From: Candidatus Kaistia colombiensis
GTDB taxonomy: Bacteria; Pseudomonadota; Alphaproteobacteria; Rhizobiales; Kaistiaceae
Length of the DNA stretch: 64,000 nt
Assembly (NCBI GenBank): GCA_029203105.1
Contig: CP119318.1
Coordinates: 1,936,501 to 2,000,500, forward strand
Direction of reading: 5' to 3'
Below the pieces are notes generated by a model. That model saw only the letters and a program-made list of their open reading frames with translations, ran no database searches and was not told the DNA's origin. The position numbers were made by a program, and so were the translations under genes. Each line of letters begins with the position of its first letter. The first letter of the stretch is position 1. Positions 17,014 through 26,012 of this stretch are shown piece by piece.

Positions 17014-18015
17014 ATGAAGATGAAATTTCTGACGGCCGCCGCCCTGTCGGCCTTGACGCTGATGCCGCTGGCGGCGAACGCTGAGGACGCCCCGATCCGC
17101 GTCGCCTTCCTCGCTGCTTCGAGCCAGAACGGCTTCAACCAGGCGATCTATGCCGGCATCCAGAAGGCGGCCAAGGAGCTGGGCAGCAGCGTCACCACCG
17201 AGATCTTCGACGGCGAGTTTTCCGCGACCAAGCAGTTCAGCCAGGTCGAGGATCTCATCGCCGGCGGCCGCTTTGACGCGCTGATCATCTCCCCGAACGA
17301 CACGGTCGGCATCGCCACCGCGCTCGAGGACGCCACCGGTGCCGGCCTCAAGGTCGCCACGACCCTGTTCCCGGTCGGCCCGGAACTGTCGAACATGCAG
17401 CCGCAGGTGAAGGGTCTGACCACGACGGTTGCCACCGATCCCTCGCTCGGCGCGCGCGCCCAGGCGGAGAAGATCGTCGAGTTCTGCGCCGACAAGAACC
17501 CCTGCAAGGTGGCGGTGATCATCGGACAGCTGATCTACCCGTTCGATAATCTGCGCAACGAGACCTACAAGAAGGTTCTCGGCGAGCACAGCAACATCCA
17601 GATCGTCGCCACGGGCGAGGGCAATTACGATCCGAACACCGCGCTGAAGGCGATGCAGGACATCCTGCAGGCCCATCCCGACGTCAACGCCGTCCTCGGC
17701 AGCGCCGACCAGCACCTCATGGGCGCCGAGATCGCGCTGAGCGATGCGGGCATCGACCTCGGCTCGGTCTACACGATCGGTGGCGGCTTGAACCAGATCG
17801 CCGTCGACGCGATCCGCGCCGGCAAGTGGAATGCGACGCTGATGCAGGTGCCGGCATCGATGGGCGCCGCGGCGTTGACGGCCGTCGTCAAGGCCAAGAA
17901 GGGCGAAGAAGTCCCGACCTGGATCGACGAGTCGAAGCTGCGCGAAATCCCCCAGATCATCGACAAGAAGTGGCTGGATGCGCATCCGGACTTCGTTGCT
18001 GAGTGGCAGGGCTGA
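17014..18015 (+). CDS. Periplasmic substrate-binding protein (RbsB type)
   Basis: A 333-residue type-1 periplasmic binding protein with a Sec signal peptide (MKMKFLTAAALSALTLMPLA, cleavage near ANA/EDAP). The start is taken as the ATG eight bases after GGAG; an in-frame ATG six bases upstream is too close to that site. Fold markers include FLAASSQNGFNQAIYAGIQ, a DALIISPND segment and a SADQHLMGAEIAL helix. Two cysteines (EFCADKNPC) could form a disulfide. Although the family is called sugar-binding, the operon partners are amino-acid and lactam enzymes, so the ligand may be a hydroxyproline derivative or other nitrogenous compound. Confidence 0.9.
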   Translation: MKMKFLTAAALSALTLMPLAANAEDAPIRVAFLAASSQNGFNQAIYAGIQKAAKELGSSVTTEIFDGEFSATKQFSQVEDLIAGGRFDALIISPNDTVGIATALEDATGAGLKVATTLFPVGPELSNMQPQVKGLTTTVATDPSLGARAQAEKIVEFCADKNPCKVAVIIGQLIYPFDNLRNETYKKVLGEHSNIQIVATGEGNYDPNTALKAMQDILQAHPDVNAVLGSADQHLMGAEIALSDAGIDLGSVYTIGGGLNQIAVDAIRAGKWNATLMQVPASMGAAALTAVVKAKKGEEVPTWIDESKLREIPQIIDKKWLDAHPDFVAEWQG

Positions 18016-18034
18016 CGCCTCGGCGTCACGCTTG

Positions 18035-18060
18035 GGCGGCGCCGCTTCGGCCGCGCCGCC
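18035..18060 (+). repeat. GC-rich hairpin between binding-protein and ATPase genes
   Basis: GGCGGC-GCCG pairs with CGGC-(3-base bulge)-GCCGCC around a three-base loop, 20 bases after the binding-protein stop. It has no U tract. It probably stabilises the binding-protein transcript and lowers expression of the downstream ATPase and permease. Confidence 0.55.
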
Positions 18061-18094
18061 TCCGCCACCCGGACGATACGAAGAAAGGAAAGCC

Positions 18095-19630
18095 ATGACT
18101 GCGGAAGGCAATGCCGTCAGCATTCGTGGTGTCGTCAAGAGCTTCGGCGGGACAAGGGTCCTTGACGACATCAACATCGATTTCAGAGCCGGCGAGGTCC
18201 ATGCCCTTGTCGGCGAGAATGGCGCTGGCAAGTCCAGCGTCGGCAAGATCGTCGGGGGCTATTATTCCGCCGACGGCGGCGAGATCACCGTCTTCGGCGA
18301 GCGCATCGGCCGCTTCTCCCCGCGCGACGCGCTGTTGCGCGGCATCGCGATGATTCACCAGGAACTGCAGCTCGTTCCAGAACTCACCGTGGCGCAGAAC
18401 GTCTTTCTGGGTCTCGAGAGCCACCGCGCCGGCCTGCTGGTGCGCGGCGAGATGGAGCGCTTCGCCACCATCGAGGCGACCTGCGATTTCGGTCTCGACC
18501 CCAGGGCCAAGGTAGCGAACCTTCGCATCGCCGAGCGGCAGAAGGTCGAGATCATGCGGGCGATCGCCCGCAACGCCCGCGTCATCATCATGGACGAGCC
18601 GACCTCGTCCTTGACCGAGGACGAGGCGGAGCGGCTGCATCAGCTGATCGGCCGGCTGAAGTCGAATGGCGTCACCGTCATCTACGTCAGCCATTTCCTC
18701 GACCACATCCTGGCCAATTGCGACCGGATCACCGTCATGCGTGACGGCCGGGTGGTGCGCACCACCGCGGTCGAGGGCGAGACCAAGCAGAGCCTCGTCG
18801 ACAGCATGCTCGGCCAGGCCTCGACCATCAGCTGGCCCACCTTGCCGCCCGCTCCGGCAGAGACGGCGAAGCCGATTGCCCGGATGGAGCACGTCTCGAC
18901 CGATACCGGCCTGCGCGACATCTCGCTGGTTGTGCGTCCCGGAGAAATCGTCGGCCTGATCGGCTTGGTCGGCTCCGGCCGCACCGAGATTGGCCGCGCC
19001 ATGTTCGGCGCCGATCCGATCGCGCTCGGCAGCTATGAGATCGACGGTGTGCCGCAGCGCCGGCTCAGCGTCACCCGCGCTGTTGCCCAGGGCGTGGCGC
19101 TCGTTCCCGAGGACCGGCGCAAGCAGGGCCTCGTGCTGACCCAGACGACGCGGCCGAATATCAGCCTTGCGACGCTGGGCGGCTTGAGTCGCTTCGGTCT
19201 GCTGCGCCGCGACGAGGAGGTGGACCGCGTCCGCGCGATGATCGAGCATTTCGGCATCGTTCCCGGCAAGGTCGACGGCGAGGTCGCCTTCTATTCCGGC
19301 GGCAATCAGCAGAAGGTGCTGCTGTCGAAATGGGCCGTCGCCAAGCCGCGCCTGCTCATCCTCGACGAGCCGAGCCGCGGAGTCGACATCGGCGCCCGCC
19401 AGCGCATTCACGAATTCATCGTCGAGATGGCCGCCGCCGGAACTGGCATCCTGCTCATTTCCTCCGAGCTGGAGGAGGTCATCAACCTGTCCCATCGCGG
19501 TTACCTCATGAGCGAAGGGCGGATCTTCGACGAGGTGTGCTGCCGCGATCTCACGGTCGATGCCGCGCTGAACCGCATTTTCCGGGAACAGAGCCGAAAC
19601 CACGAAAACCAGGAGACAACCCTGCAATGA
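18095..19630 (+). CDS. ABC transporter ATP-binding protein (RbsA type, duplicated)
   Basis: A 511-residue double ABC ATPase. Domain 1 has Walker A GENGAGKSS at 40-48, with Ser in place of the usual Thr at the end, and the Walker B region VIIMDEPTSSLT. Domain 2 has the degenerate P-loop GLVGSGRTE and the signature YSGGNQQ. It powers the permease encoded next, with which it overlaps by ATGA. The start ATG follows an AAGAAAGGAA ribosome site; upstream frame is the intergenic hairpin region. Part of the second RbsBAC importer of the window. Confidence 0.94.
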   Translation: MTAEGNAVSIRGVVKSFGGTRVLDDINIDFRAGEVHALVGENGAGKSSVGKIVGGYYSADGGEITVFGERIGRFSPRDALLRGIAMIHQELQLVPELTVAQNVFLGLESHRAGLLVRGEMERFATIEATCDFGLDPRAKVANLRIAERQKVEIMRAIARNARVIIMDEPTSSLTEDEAERLHQLIGRLKSNGVTVIYVSHFLDHILANCDRITVMRDGRVVRTTAVEGETKQSLVDSMLGQASTISWPTLPPAPAETAKPIARMEHVSTDTGLRDISLVVRPGEIVGLIGLVGSGRTEIGRAMFGADPIALGSYEIDGVPQRRLSVTRAVAQGVALVPEDRRKQGLVLTQTTRPNISLATLGGLSRFGLLRRDEEVDRVRAMIEHFGIVPGKVDGEVAFYSGGNQQKVLLSKWAVAKPRLLILDEPSRGVDIGARQRIHEFIVEMAAAGTGILLISSELEEVINLSHRGYLMSEGRIFDEVCCRDLTVDAALNRIFREQSRNHENQETTLQ

Positions 19631-20601
19631 CCGATACGCGTGCAACCATGGCAGGCGGACGGCAGGCCCCCCGGTTCTCGGCTGCGTCCTTCACACGGGA
19701 ATATGGCGTTCTCGTCATCATCGCCGCCTTGCTGATCGGGCTGACCTTTGCCTCCGACAGCTTCCTGACGTCCCGCAACCTGCTCAATATCGTCAACCAG
19801 AGCGCGCCGCTGGCGATCATCGCCTGCGCGCTGACCCTGGTCATCATCGCCGGCGGTTTCGACCTTTCGACCGGCGCCATCTTCGGTGTCGCCTCGGTGT
19901 CGGCGGGCTGGATCGCCGTCAATGTCGATCCCACCACCGCGATGATCGCCGGACCGCTGATCGGCGTCGCCCTCGGGCTCGTCAACGGCGTGATCATCAC
20001 CGCCTTCAACGTGCACTCCTTCCTGGTGACGCTGGCGACCAGCCTCGTCTATCGCGGCATCGCCATCCTGATCACCGGCGGCGCGCTGATCCCGGTGCGC
20101 ATTCCGGAGTTCGCCTGGCTCGGCCGCGAGAAGATTGGCATGGTCAACGTCGCCGTGATCGTCTTCGTCGTGTTCATGCTGATCATGATGCTGCTTCTGA
20201 ACCGCACCACCTTCGGGCGGCGGGTCTTCGCGGTGGGCGGCAACGAGGAGGCCGCGATCCTCTCCGGCATCCGCACCAAGCTGGTCAGGGTCGCGACCTT
20301 CGCGATCAGCGGCGGCGCGGCGGGCCTCGCCGGTGTCATCACCGTGTCGCGCCTGTCGATGGCGTCGCCGCAGGCGGGCGCCGGCATGGAACTCGAGGCG
20401 ATCGCGGCCGTCATCCTTGGTGGCACGTCGATCATGGGCGGCGCCGGTGCGATCTGGCGTTCCGTCTCCGGCGTACTGCTGATGGCGCTGATCGGTAACG
20501 GCTTCAACATTCTGAACGTGAACCCGTTCTTCAAGGACCTGACCACCGGCGTGATCATCGTCGTCGCGGTGGCGCTGGCGGCGTCGAAACCGCGCCGCTG
20601 A
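19627..20601 (+). CDS. ABC transporter permease (RbsC type)
   Basis: A 324-residue inner-membrane permease with about 8-9 hydrophobic helices. The family landmarks are IIAGGFDLSTGA, FAVGGNEEAAILSGI in the coupling loop and VILGGTSIMGGAGA near the C-terminus. It completes an importer with the binding protein and ATPase upstream. There is no second permease, so it presumably works as a homodimer like RbsC. A 97-base gap then leads to the hydantoinase-type genes. Confidence 0.93.
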   Translation: MTDTRATMAGGRQAPRFSAASFTREYGVLVIIAALLIGLTFASDSFLTSRNLLNIVNQSAPLAIIACALTLVIIAGGFDLSTGAIFGVASVSAGWIAVNVDPTTAMIAGPLIGVALGLVNGVIITAFNVHSFLVTLATSLVYRGIAILITGGALIPVRIPEFAWLGREKIGMVNVAVIVFVVFMLIMMLLLNRTTFGRRVFAVGGNEEAAILSGIRTKLVRVATFAISGGAAGLAGVITVSRLSMASPQAGAGMELEAIAAVILGGTSIMGGAGAIWRSVSGVLLMALIGNGFNILNVNPFFKDLTTGVIIVVAVALAASKPRR

Positions 20602-20698
20602 TCCACTCGGGGCGCGACGCGCCCTATTCCCTTCCGGCTCCCGCGGTGACCTTCCGGTCGTCGCAGGCATCGGCGCTCCTTTGCCTGAGAGGTCGTTC

Positions 20699-22768
20699 AT
20701 GACTGAGAAGATTACGCGTGTCTCCACCGACGTGGGCGGCACTTTCACCGATCTCGTCTATTTCGAGATGGACATGGTTACCGGCGTCCAGACGGTGCGG
20801 ACGGAGAAGTCTGACACCACCCCGCCGGACTTCGAGAAGGGCGTGCTGAACGTCTTCGATAAGGCCGGCGTCGACGTGGGCGCGGTCGATTTCTTCGCGC
20901 ATGGCACCACCGTGGTGATCAACGCGCTGACCGAGCGCAAGGGCGCCAAGGTCGGCCTGATCGTCACCAGGGGCTTTCGCGATGCGCTGGAAATCGGTCG
21001 TGGCAACCGCCCCGACTTCTTCAATCTGAAATATGTGAAGCCGGAGCCTTTCGTCGAGCGTTACCTGCGCCGCGAAGTGACCGGCCGCATGGACTATCGC
21101 GGCACCGAAGTGACGCCGCTCGATCTTTCGGAACTCGACTCGATCGTCGCGGATTTCCGCGCCGATGGCGTCGAGGCGGTGGCGATCTGTCTGCTGCACT
21201 CCTATGCCAATCCCGCGCATGAGACGGCGATCCTCGAGGGCGTGCGCGCGCGCTGGCCAGGTGTCGCCGCGGTCGCTTCGCACCAGATCACCCGCGAATG
21301 GCGCGAGTACGAGCGTACCAACACGACGGTGTTCTCGGCCTATGTGCAGCCGAAGGCCGAGCGCTATCTGGAGAGGCTCGAGAGCGGCCTGAAGGGCAGG
21401 GGCTATCGCGGCAATCTCTTCATCATGCAGTCCAACTGCGGCGTCGACTCGGTCGATGCGGTGAAGGCCGTGCCGATTACCATGGTCGAGAGTGGCCCGG
21501 CCTCGGGCTTCTGGGGCGCGGCGGAGCTTGGCCGCATCATCGGCGAGCCCAATGTGCTGGCGCTCGACATCGGCGGCACGACGGCGAAGTGCTCGCTGAT
21601 CGAAGGCGGCCAGGTGACGATCAAGACCGACTACTGGATCGAGCGCAACCGCCGTTCGGCCGGCTATCCGATCATGGTGCCGGTGGTCGACCTGGTCGAG
21701 ATCGGCAACGGCGGCGGCTCGATCGCCTGGGTCGACGATTTCCAGAAGCTGCATGTCGGGCCGCAATCGGCCGGCTCCACCCCCGGCCCGGCCGCTTATG
21801 GCCGTGGCGGCAGCAAGGCGACGACGACCGACGCCAATCTGGCGCTCGGCCGCATCAATCCCGACTATTTCTGCGGCGGCACCGTGAAGGCTGACATCGG
21901 CGCGCTGAACGGTGCGCTGGCGGAACTGGCCGGCAAGCTCGGCACGTCGCCCACCGACGTGGCGCGCGGCATCGTCCGCATCGCCAATTCCAACATGGTA
22001 AACGCGCTCAAGCTCGTGTCAGTCAATCGCGGCTATGACCCGCGCGACTTCACCCTGGTGGTGTTTGGCGGCGGCGGCCCGATGCACGGCGTGGCGCTCG
22101 GCCAGGAACTGGGCGTCCGGAAGGTGGTGGTGCCGCGCGGCGCGCCGGTCTTCTCGGCCTGGGGCATGATGATGTCGGATCTGCGTCGCGACTATTTTGT
22201 CACCCGCCTGATCGACGCCACCGACCATGCCGGGCTGGACGACCTCCTGCAGGGCATGATCGATCTGGCGCGCGAAGAATTCGCCCGCGAGGGCGTCGAG
22301 CGCGAGAAGATCACCATGCGGCCGCAGGTTCGCTGCCGTTACCAGAACCAGGAATTCGCCGTCGAGGTGCCGATCGAGGCCGGCCGCATCGGCCCGGCGG
22401 AGATCCAGGCTATGGTGACGTCGTTCCACGAGGTCTATGAGCGCGAATACACCTATCGCCTGCAGGCGGAGGTCGAGATCATCGGCCTGCATCTGATCGC
22501 CGCGAGCGAGGTCGGCAAGCTGGAGCTTGTGCCGTTGCCGGTCACCGGCGCCAGTCTCGAGGACGCGATCAAGGGACGCCGCATGGTGGACTACGCCACC
22601 GAGGGCGTCCACGAGGCGACGATCTACGACGCGACCCGGTTCGAGCCGGGCATGCGCTTCGCCGGTCCGGCGATCATCGAGGATCCCGGCACCACCATCG
22701 TCGTCCATCCCGGCAATCGCGTCGAGATCGACACCTACGGCAACACCCACATCGAAATCCGGGGCTGA
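20699..22768 (+). CDS. hyuA: Hydantoinase/oxoprolinase subunit A (ATP-dependent lactam hydrolase)
   Basis: A 689-residue subunit of the HyuA/5-oxoprolinase/acetone-carboxylase superfamily. The N-terminal actin-like ATP-binding motif DVGGTFTD is at 11-18 and the second phosphate motif LALDIGGTTAK appears near residue 285. It works with HyuB, encoded three bases later, to open five-membered cyclic amides (hydantoins, 5-oxoproline, N-methylhydantoin) or related compounds using ATP. The start ATG is seven bases after GAGAGG. Within a hydroxyproline regulon the lactam could be an oxidised or N-carbamoylated imino acid, which is a hypothesis only. Confidence 0.9.
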   Translation: MTEKITRVSTDVGGTFTDLVYFEMDMVTGVQTVRTEKSDTTPPDFEKGVLNVFDKAGVDVGAVDFFAHGTTVVINALTERKGAKVGLIVTRGFRDALEIGRGNRPDFFNLKYVKPEPFVERYLRREVTGRMDYRGTEVTPLDLSELDSIVADFRADGVEAVAICLLHSYANPAHETAILEGVRARWPGVAAVASHQITREWREYERTNTTVFSAYVQPKAERYLERLESGLKGRGYRGNLFIMQSNCGVDSVDAVKAVPITMVESGPASGFWGAAELGRIIGEPNVLALDIGGTTAKCSLIEGGQVTIKTDYWIERNRRSAGYPIMVPVVDLVEIGNGGGSIAWVDDFQKLHVGPQSAGSTPGPAAYGRGGSKATTTDANLALGRINPDYFCGGTVKADIGALNGALAELAGKLGTSPTDVARGIVRIANSNMVNALKLVSVNRGYDPRDFTLVVFGGGGPMHGVALGQELGVRKVVVPRGAPVFSAWGMMMSDLRRDYFVTRLIDATDHAGLDDLLQGMIDLAREEFAREGVEREKITMRPQVRCRYQNQEFAVEVPIEAGRIGPAEIQAMVTSFHEVYEREYTYRLQAEVEIIGLHLIAASEVGKLELVPLPVTGASLEDAIKGRRMVDYATEGVHEATIYDATRFEPGMRFAGPAIIEDPGTTIVVHPGNRVEIDTYGNTHIEIRG

Positions 22769-22771
22769 CCC

Positions 22772-24457
22772 ATGCACGACATCACGACCGTGAAGGACAC
22801 AGGGACCAAGGATTTCGATCCGGTCACCTTCGACATCATCCAGAGTGCGCTTGAAGCCATTGCCGACGAGATGTTCGTCGCGCAGGTGAAGACCTCGATG
22901 AGCGCGATCATCTACGAGGTGCTCGACCTCTCGACCTCGGTGCTCGACCGCCACGGCGAGATCGCGGCGTCGGGCGCCGGCATCCCCGCTTTCATCGGCG
23001 TGCTCGACAAGGCGATCAAGGGCATCTTCAAGAAATACTCGCTGGATGAGATCAAGCCCGGCGACGTGTTCGCCTCGAACGATCCCTATTTCGGCGGCGT
23101 CACGCATCTGAACGACATGGTGCTGGCGGCTCCCGTCTTCCACGAGGGACGCCTGATCGCCTGGGTCTCCAACATCGCTCACTGGAACGATGTCGGCGGC
23201 AGCGTGCCGGGCTCGATGTCGTCCGATGCGACCGAGATCTTCCAGGAAGGCGTCCGCATTCCGGCGGTCAAGCTGTTTGAGGAAGGCCGCGAAAATCGAG
23301 CCGTGTTCGACATCCTCTATGTCAACACGCGCCTGCCGGATTATCTGCGCGGTGATCTCTGGGCCGGCATTGCCGGCCTGCGGATCGGCGAGCGGCGCGT
23401 GCTGGAGATGGTCGAGAAGTACGGCGCCGATACCTTCGAGGCGGCGGTTGAGGACTACATGCAGCTCGGCGAGCGGCGGGCGCTCGCGGCGCTGCGCAAC
23501 CTGCCGGAAGGTACCTACACCTTCGAGGAGGAGCAGGACACCGGTGCCATCCATCACGTCACGCTGACGATCAACGCCGATGAGTTCATTGTCGACCTCT
23601 CCGACAACCCCAAGCAGAAGGGCTCGTCCAACTCGAGCCGCGAGGGCACGGAGATCGCCGTGCAGCTCGCCTTCAAGTCGTTCACCGACCCCGACGCACC
23701 CGGCAATGGCGGCTTCTTCCGCCCACTCAAGGTCGTCACCAAGCCCGGCACGATCTTCCATGTCGAAGCGCCCGGCGCGCTCGGCTACTATTCGGAAGTC
23801 GAGATCCGCGTCTTCGACATGCTGTTGCGCGCGCTTGCTTCGCTTTTCCCGGGCGTCGTGCCGGCCGGCAATTTCGCCTCGATCTGCGGCACGGTCGTCG
23901 GTGGCCCGCATCCCGAGCATGGACGCCACTACACCATCGTCGAGCCGCAGATTGGCGGCTGGGGCGCCTGGGAAGGCACGGACGGGCCGAGCGGCCAGTT
24001 CTCCGGCTTCCACGGCGAGACCTTCAATTGCCCGGCCGAGGTGGCCGAGGCCCGCTACGGTCTCGCCGTCGACCAGGTCGCGCTCAATGCCGAGCCGGGT
24101 GGCGAGGGCCAGTGGCGCGGCGGCAAGGGCATCGACGTGCACTACCGCGTCCGCGCCGACAACAACTTCCTGTCGCTCGGCTACACCCGCTCGCGCATCC
24201 CGCCATGGGGCGTCGCCGGCGGCCTCGACGGCTCGACCAACTATATCGAACTGCGCCGCACCGACGGCACCAAGGAGCGTCTCTCCTTCGCAACCAATGT
24301 CATCGTCAACACGGGTGATGTCATCCGCGTTGTCACCGGCAATGGCGGCGGCTTCGGCGAGCCCTCGCAACGTAGCCGCGAGGCAATCGAGCGCGACATC
24401 CTCAATGACTATCTGACGCCTGAGCGCGCCGCCGAGATCTACGGCCACGACGGCTGA
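22772..24457 (+). CDS. hyuB: Hydantoinase/oxoprolinase subunit B
   Basis: A 561-residue HyuB-family subunit. Characteristic stretches are SxDPYFGGVTHLNDM near residue 105, the WVSNIAHWNDVGGSVPGS segment near 130-150, and the C-terminal GNGGGFGEPSQR tail shared by N-methylhydantoinase B and oxoprolinase B proteins. It pairs with HyuA, three bases upstream. A strong hairpin follows 20 bases after its stop, ending the transcript. The precise cyclic substrate cannot be deduced. Confidence 0.9.
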   Translation: MHDITTVKDTGTKDFDPVTFDIIQSALEAIADEMFVAQVKTSMSAIIYEVLDLSTSVLDRHGEIAASGAGIPAFIGVLDKAIKGIFKKYSLDEIKPGDVFASNDPYFGGVTHLNDMVLAAPVFHEGRLIAWVSNIAHWNDVGGSVPGSMSSDATEIFQEGVRIPAVKLFEEGRENRAVFDILYVNTRLPDYLRGDLWAGIAGLRIGERRVLEMVEKYGADTFEAAVEDYMQLGERRALAALRNLPEGTYTFEEEQDTGAIHHVTLTINADEFIVDLSDNPKQKGSSNSSREGTEIAVQLAFKSFTDPDAPGNGGFFRPLKVVTKPGTIFHVEAPGALGYYSEVEIRVFDMLLRALASLFPGVVPAGNFASICGTVVGGPHPEHGRHYTIVEPQIGGWGAWEGTDGPSGQFSGFHGETFNCPAEVAEARYGLAVDQVALNAEPGGEGQWRGGKGIDVHYRVRADNNFLSLGYTRSRIPPWGVAGGLDGSTNYIELRRTDGTKERLSFATNVIVNTGDVIRVVTGNGGGFGEPSQRSREAIERDILNDYLTPERAAEIYGHDG

Positions 24458-24477
24458 CGAGCGCCGCAGGATATCGG

Positions 24478-24507
24478 GTTCCGGACCGCCAGAGGGCGGC
24501 CCGGAAC
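24478..24507 (+). terminator. Terminator-like hairpin after hyuB
   Basis: GTTCCGGACCGCC and GGCGGCCCGGAAC form a 13-bp stem with a single A-C mismatch and a four-base loop, 20 bases after the hyuB stop. Only a short T-containing tail (TCTGC) follows. It separates the hyuAB unit from the independently promoted deaminase. Confidence 0.65.
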
Positions 24508-24711
24508 TCTGCAATCAGGGCGCGTATGCTTGCGCGTGTCCTCGGACGGTCGACGGGTATCCGCCCCGTCCACTCCTAGCCGTTTCGCGATACCGAACGC
24601 TCAATTGGGGCGCTGCTTTCCGCGCCTTTGGACGCGGAGCTATGCTGCCAAGGGGCTTGCCGCTCTGGCGTCGAAGCGAGCAGCTTATAGTTGCCGCAGA
24701 GCGAGCAATTA

Positions 24712-24740
24712 TTGTCGACAAATAAAATACAAATGATATA
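24712..24740 (+). promoter_or_regulatory. Promoter with overlapping TTGTCGACAA operator, copy 2
   Basis: The palindrome TTGTCGACAA is at 24712-24721. Its left half TTGTCG can act as a -35, followed after 17 bases by GATATA (24735-24740) as a -10, in a locally AT-rich patch. A regulator bound there would block RNA polymerase. The same palindrome precedes the hydroxyproline dehydrogenase at 12747. The rest of the 360-base gap between hyuB and the deaminase holds no recognisable gene. Confidence 0.6.
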
Positions 24741-24817
24741 GTGAGTCAGGATCGATGCCGTTTCGGGCCGGCGTGCGGCGAAGCACGCCGAGAAAACAGG
24801 CTCTGAAGGAGAACCAC

Positions 24818-25780
24818 ATGAAGTCCGCCATTTTTTCCGGCTGCATTCCGGCGCTGATGACGCCGTGCAAGGCTGACCGCACGCCCGACTTCGACGCGCT
24901 GGTGCGCAAGGGCAAGGAGCTGATCGCCCACGGCATGTCGGCCGTCGTCTATTGCGGCTCGATGGGCGACTGGCCGCTCCTGAGCGACGCGCAACGCATG
25001 GAAGGCGTGGAGCGCCTGGCGAAGGCCGGCGTTCCGGTCATCGTCGGCACCGGCGCCGTCAACACCGCCAGCGCGGTGGCGCTCTCTGCCCATGCGCAGA
25101 AGGTCGGCGCCCAGGGCCTGATGGTCATTCCGCGCGTCCTGTCGCGTGGCTCGTCGGTGGCAGCGCAGCGCGAGCACTTCAAGGCGATCCTCGCCGCCGC
25201 TCCGGACCTGCCGGCGGTGATCTACAACAGCCCCCACTATGGCTTCGCCACCCGCGCGGACCTGTTCTTCGCGCTGCGCGCGGAGCACCCGAACCTCATT
25301 GGCTTCAAGGAGTTCGGCGGCCCAGCCGACATGTGCTACGCGGCCGAGAACATCACCAGCCGTGACGACACCGTCACGCTGATGGTCGGCGTCGATACCT
25401 GCGTGTTCCATGGCTTCGCTTATTGCGGCGCGACCGGTGCGATCACCGGCATCGGCAATGCGCTTCCGAAGGAAGTGCTGCACCTCTTCGCGCTCTGCAA
25501 GGCGGCGGCGAAGGGCGATGTTGCGGCCCGGGCGCGTGCGCTGGAGTTGGAGAGTGCGCTCAAGGTGCTATCCTCCTTCGACGAAGGCGTCGACCTCGTG
25601 CTCTACTACAAGCATCTGATGGTGCTGAAGGGCGACGCGGAATACACGCTGCACTTCAACGAGACCGACGTGCTGAGCGACAGCCAGCGCAACTATGCGA
25701 CGGCGCAGCTGGCGCTGTTCGAAACCTGGTATGCCGAATGGAGCAAGCAGCTCGGCGACGCGCAGAAGCACGCCGCCTGA
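24818..25780 (+). CDS. DapA-family deaminase, probable 1-pyrroline-4-hydroxy-2-carboxylate deaminase
   Basis: A 320-residue TIM-barrel of the dihydrodipicolinate synthase/N-acetylneuraminate lyase family. The Schiff-base lysine is Lys164 in IGFKEFGG and the partner tyrosine is Tyr136 in VIYNSP. Known biology: the hydroxyproline pathway uses a DapA-family enzyme to deaminate 1-pyrroline-4-hydroxy-2-carboxylate to alpha-ketoglutarate semialdehyde. The upstream operator shared with the epimerase/dehydrogenase unit supports this role. The ATG follows GAAGGAG. The final dehydrogenase to alpha-ketoglutarate is not in the window. Other DapA-like aldolase activities cannot be excluded. Confidence 0.8.
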   Translation: MKSAIFSGCIPALMTPCKADRTPDFDALVRKGKELIAHGMSAVVYCGSMGDWPLLSDAQRMEGVERLAKAGVPVIVGTGAVNTASAVALSAHAQKVGAQGLMVIPRVLSRGSSVAAQREHFKAILAAAPDLPAVIYNSPHYGFATRADLFFALRAEHPNLIGFKEFGGPADMCYAAENITSRDDTVTLMVGVDTCVFHGFAYCGATGAITGIGNALPKEVLHLFALCKAAAKGDVAARARALELESALKVLSSFDEGVDLVLYYKHLMVLKGDAEYTLHFNETDVLSDSQRNYATAQLALFETWYAEWSKQLGDAQKHAA

Positions 25781-25888
25781 CATCCTTGGATGGAGTGTCG
25801 CGCTGAACGGTAGCGACCTCTAAACTGCGCGCGGTTTCATCGATCGATCGGCTCCGACCGTGCGATTGTTAGCCGACTATCACGCCGA

Positions 25889-25921
25889 AACGGGCGGTCC
25901 GAGACAATCGGACCGCCCGTT
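25889..25921. terminator. Bidirectional terminator between convergent operons
   Basis: A 14-bp perfect stem: AACGGGCGGTCCGA... wait-free pairing with TCGGACCGCCCGTT across the five-base loop GACAA. It lies between the deaminase (ending 25780) and the convergent ABC ATPase (ending 26013). The flanks carry A and T residues on either side, suitable for both strands. Confidence 0.8.
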
Positions 25922-26012
25922 CCCGTTTACGCTGCCGGCGTGGACTTCTTGATGCCGACGGTGCATCGACGTGGGGCGTGCGCCCGATCTCGATGCTGTG
26001 CCCGCGCTTCGC

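Noticed and set aside
22019..24514. A very long open frame on the minus strand opposite hyuA/hyuB
   Set aside because: It is the antisense of two well-conserved enzyme genes in GC-rich DNA, gives a low-complexity D/R/A-rich protein without any domain, and has no ribosome site.
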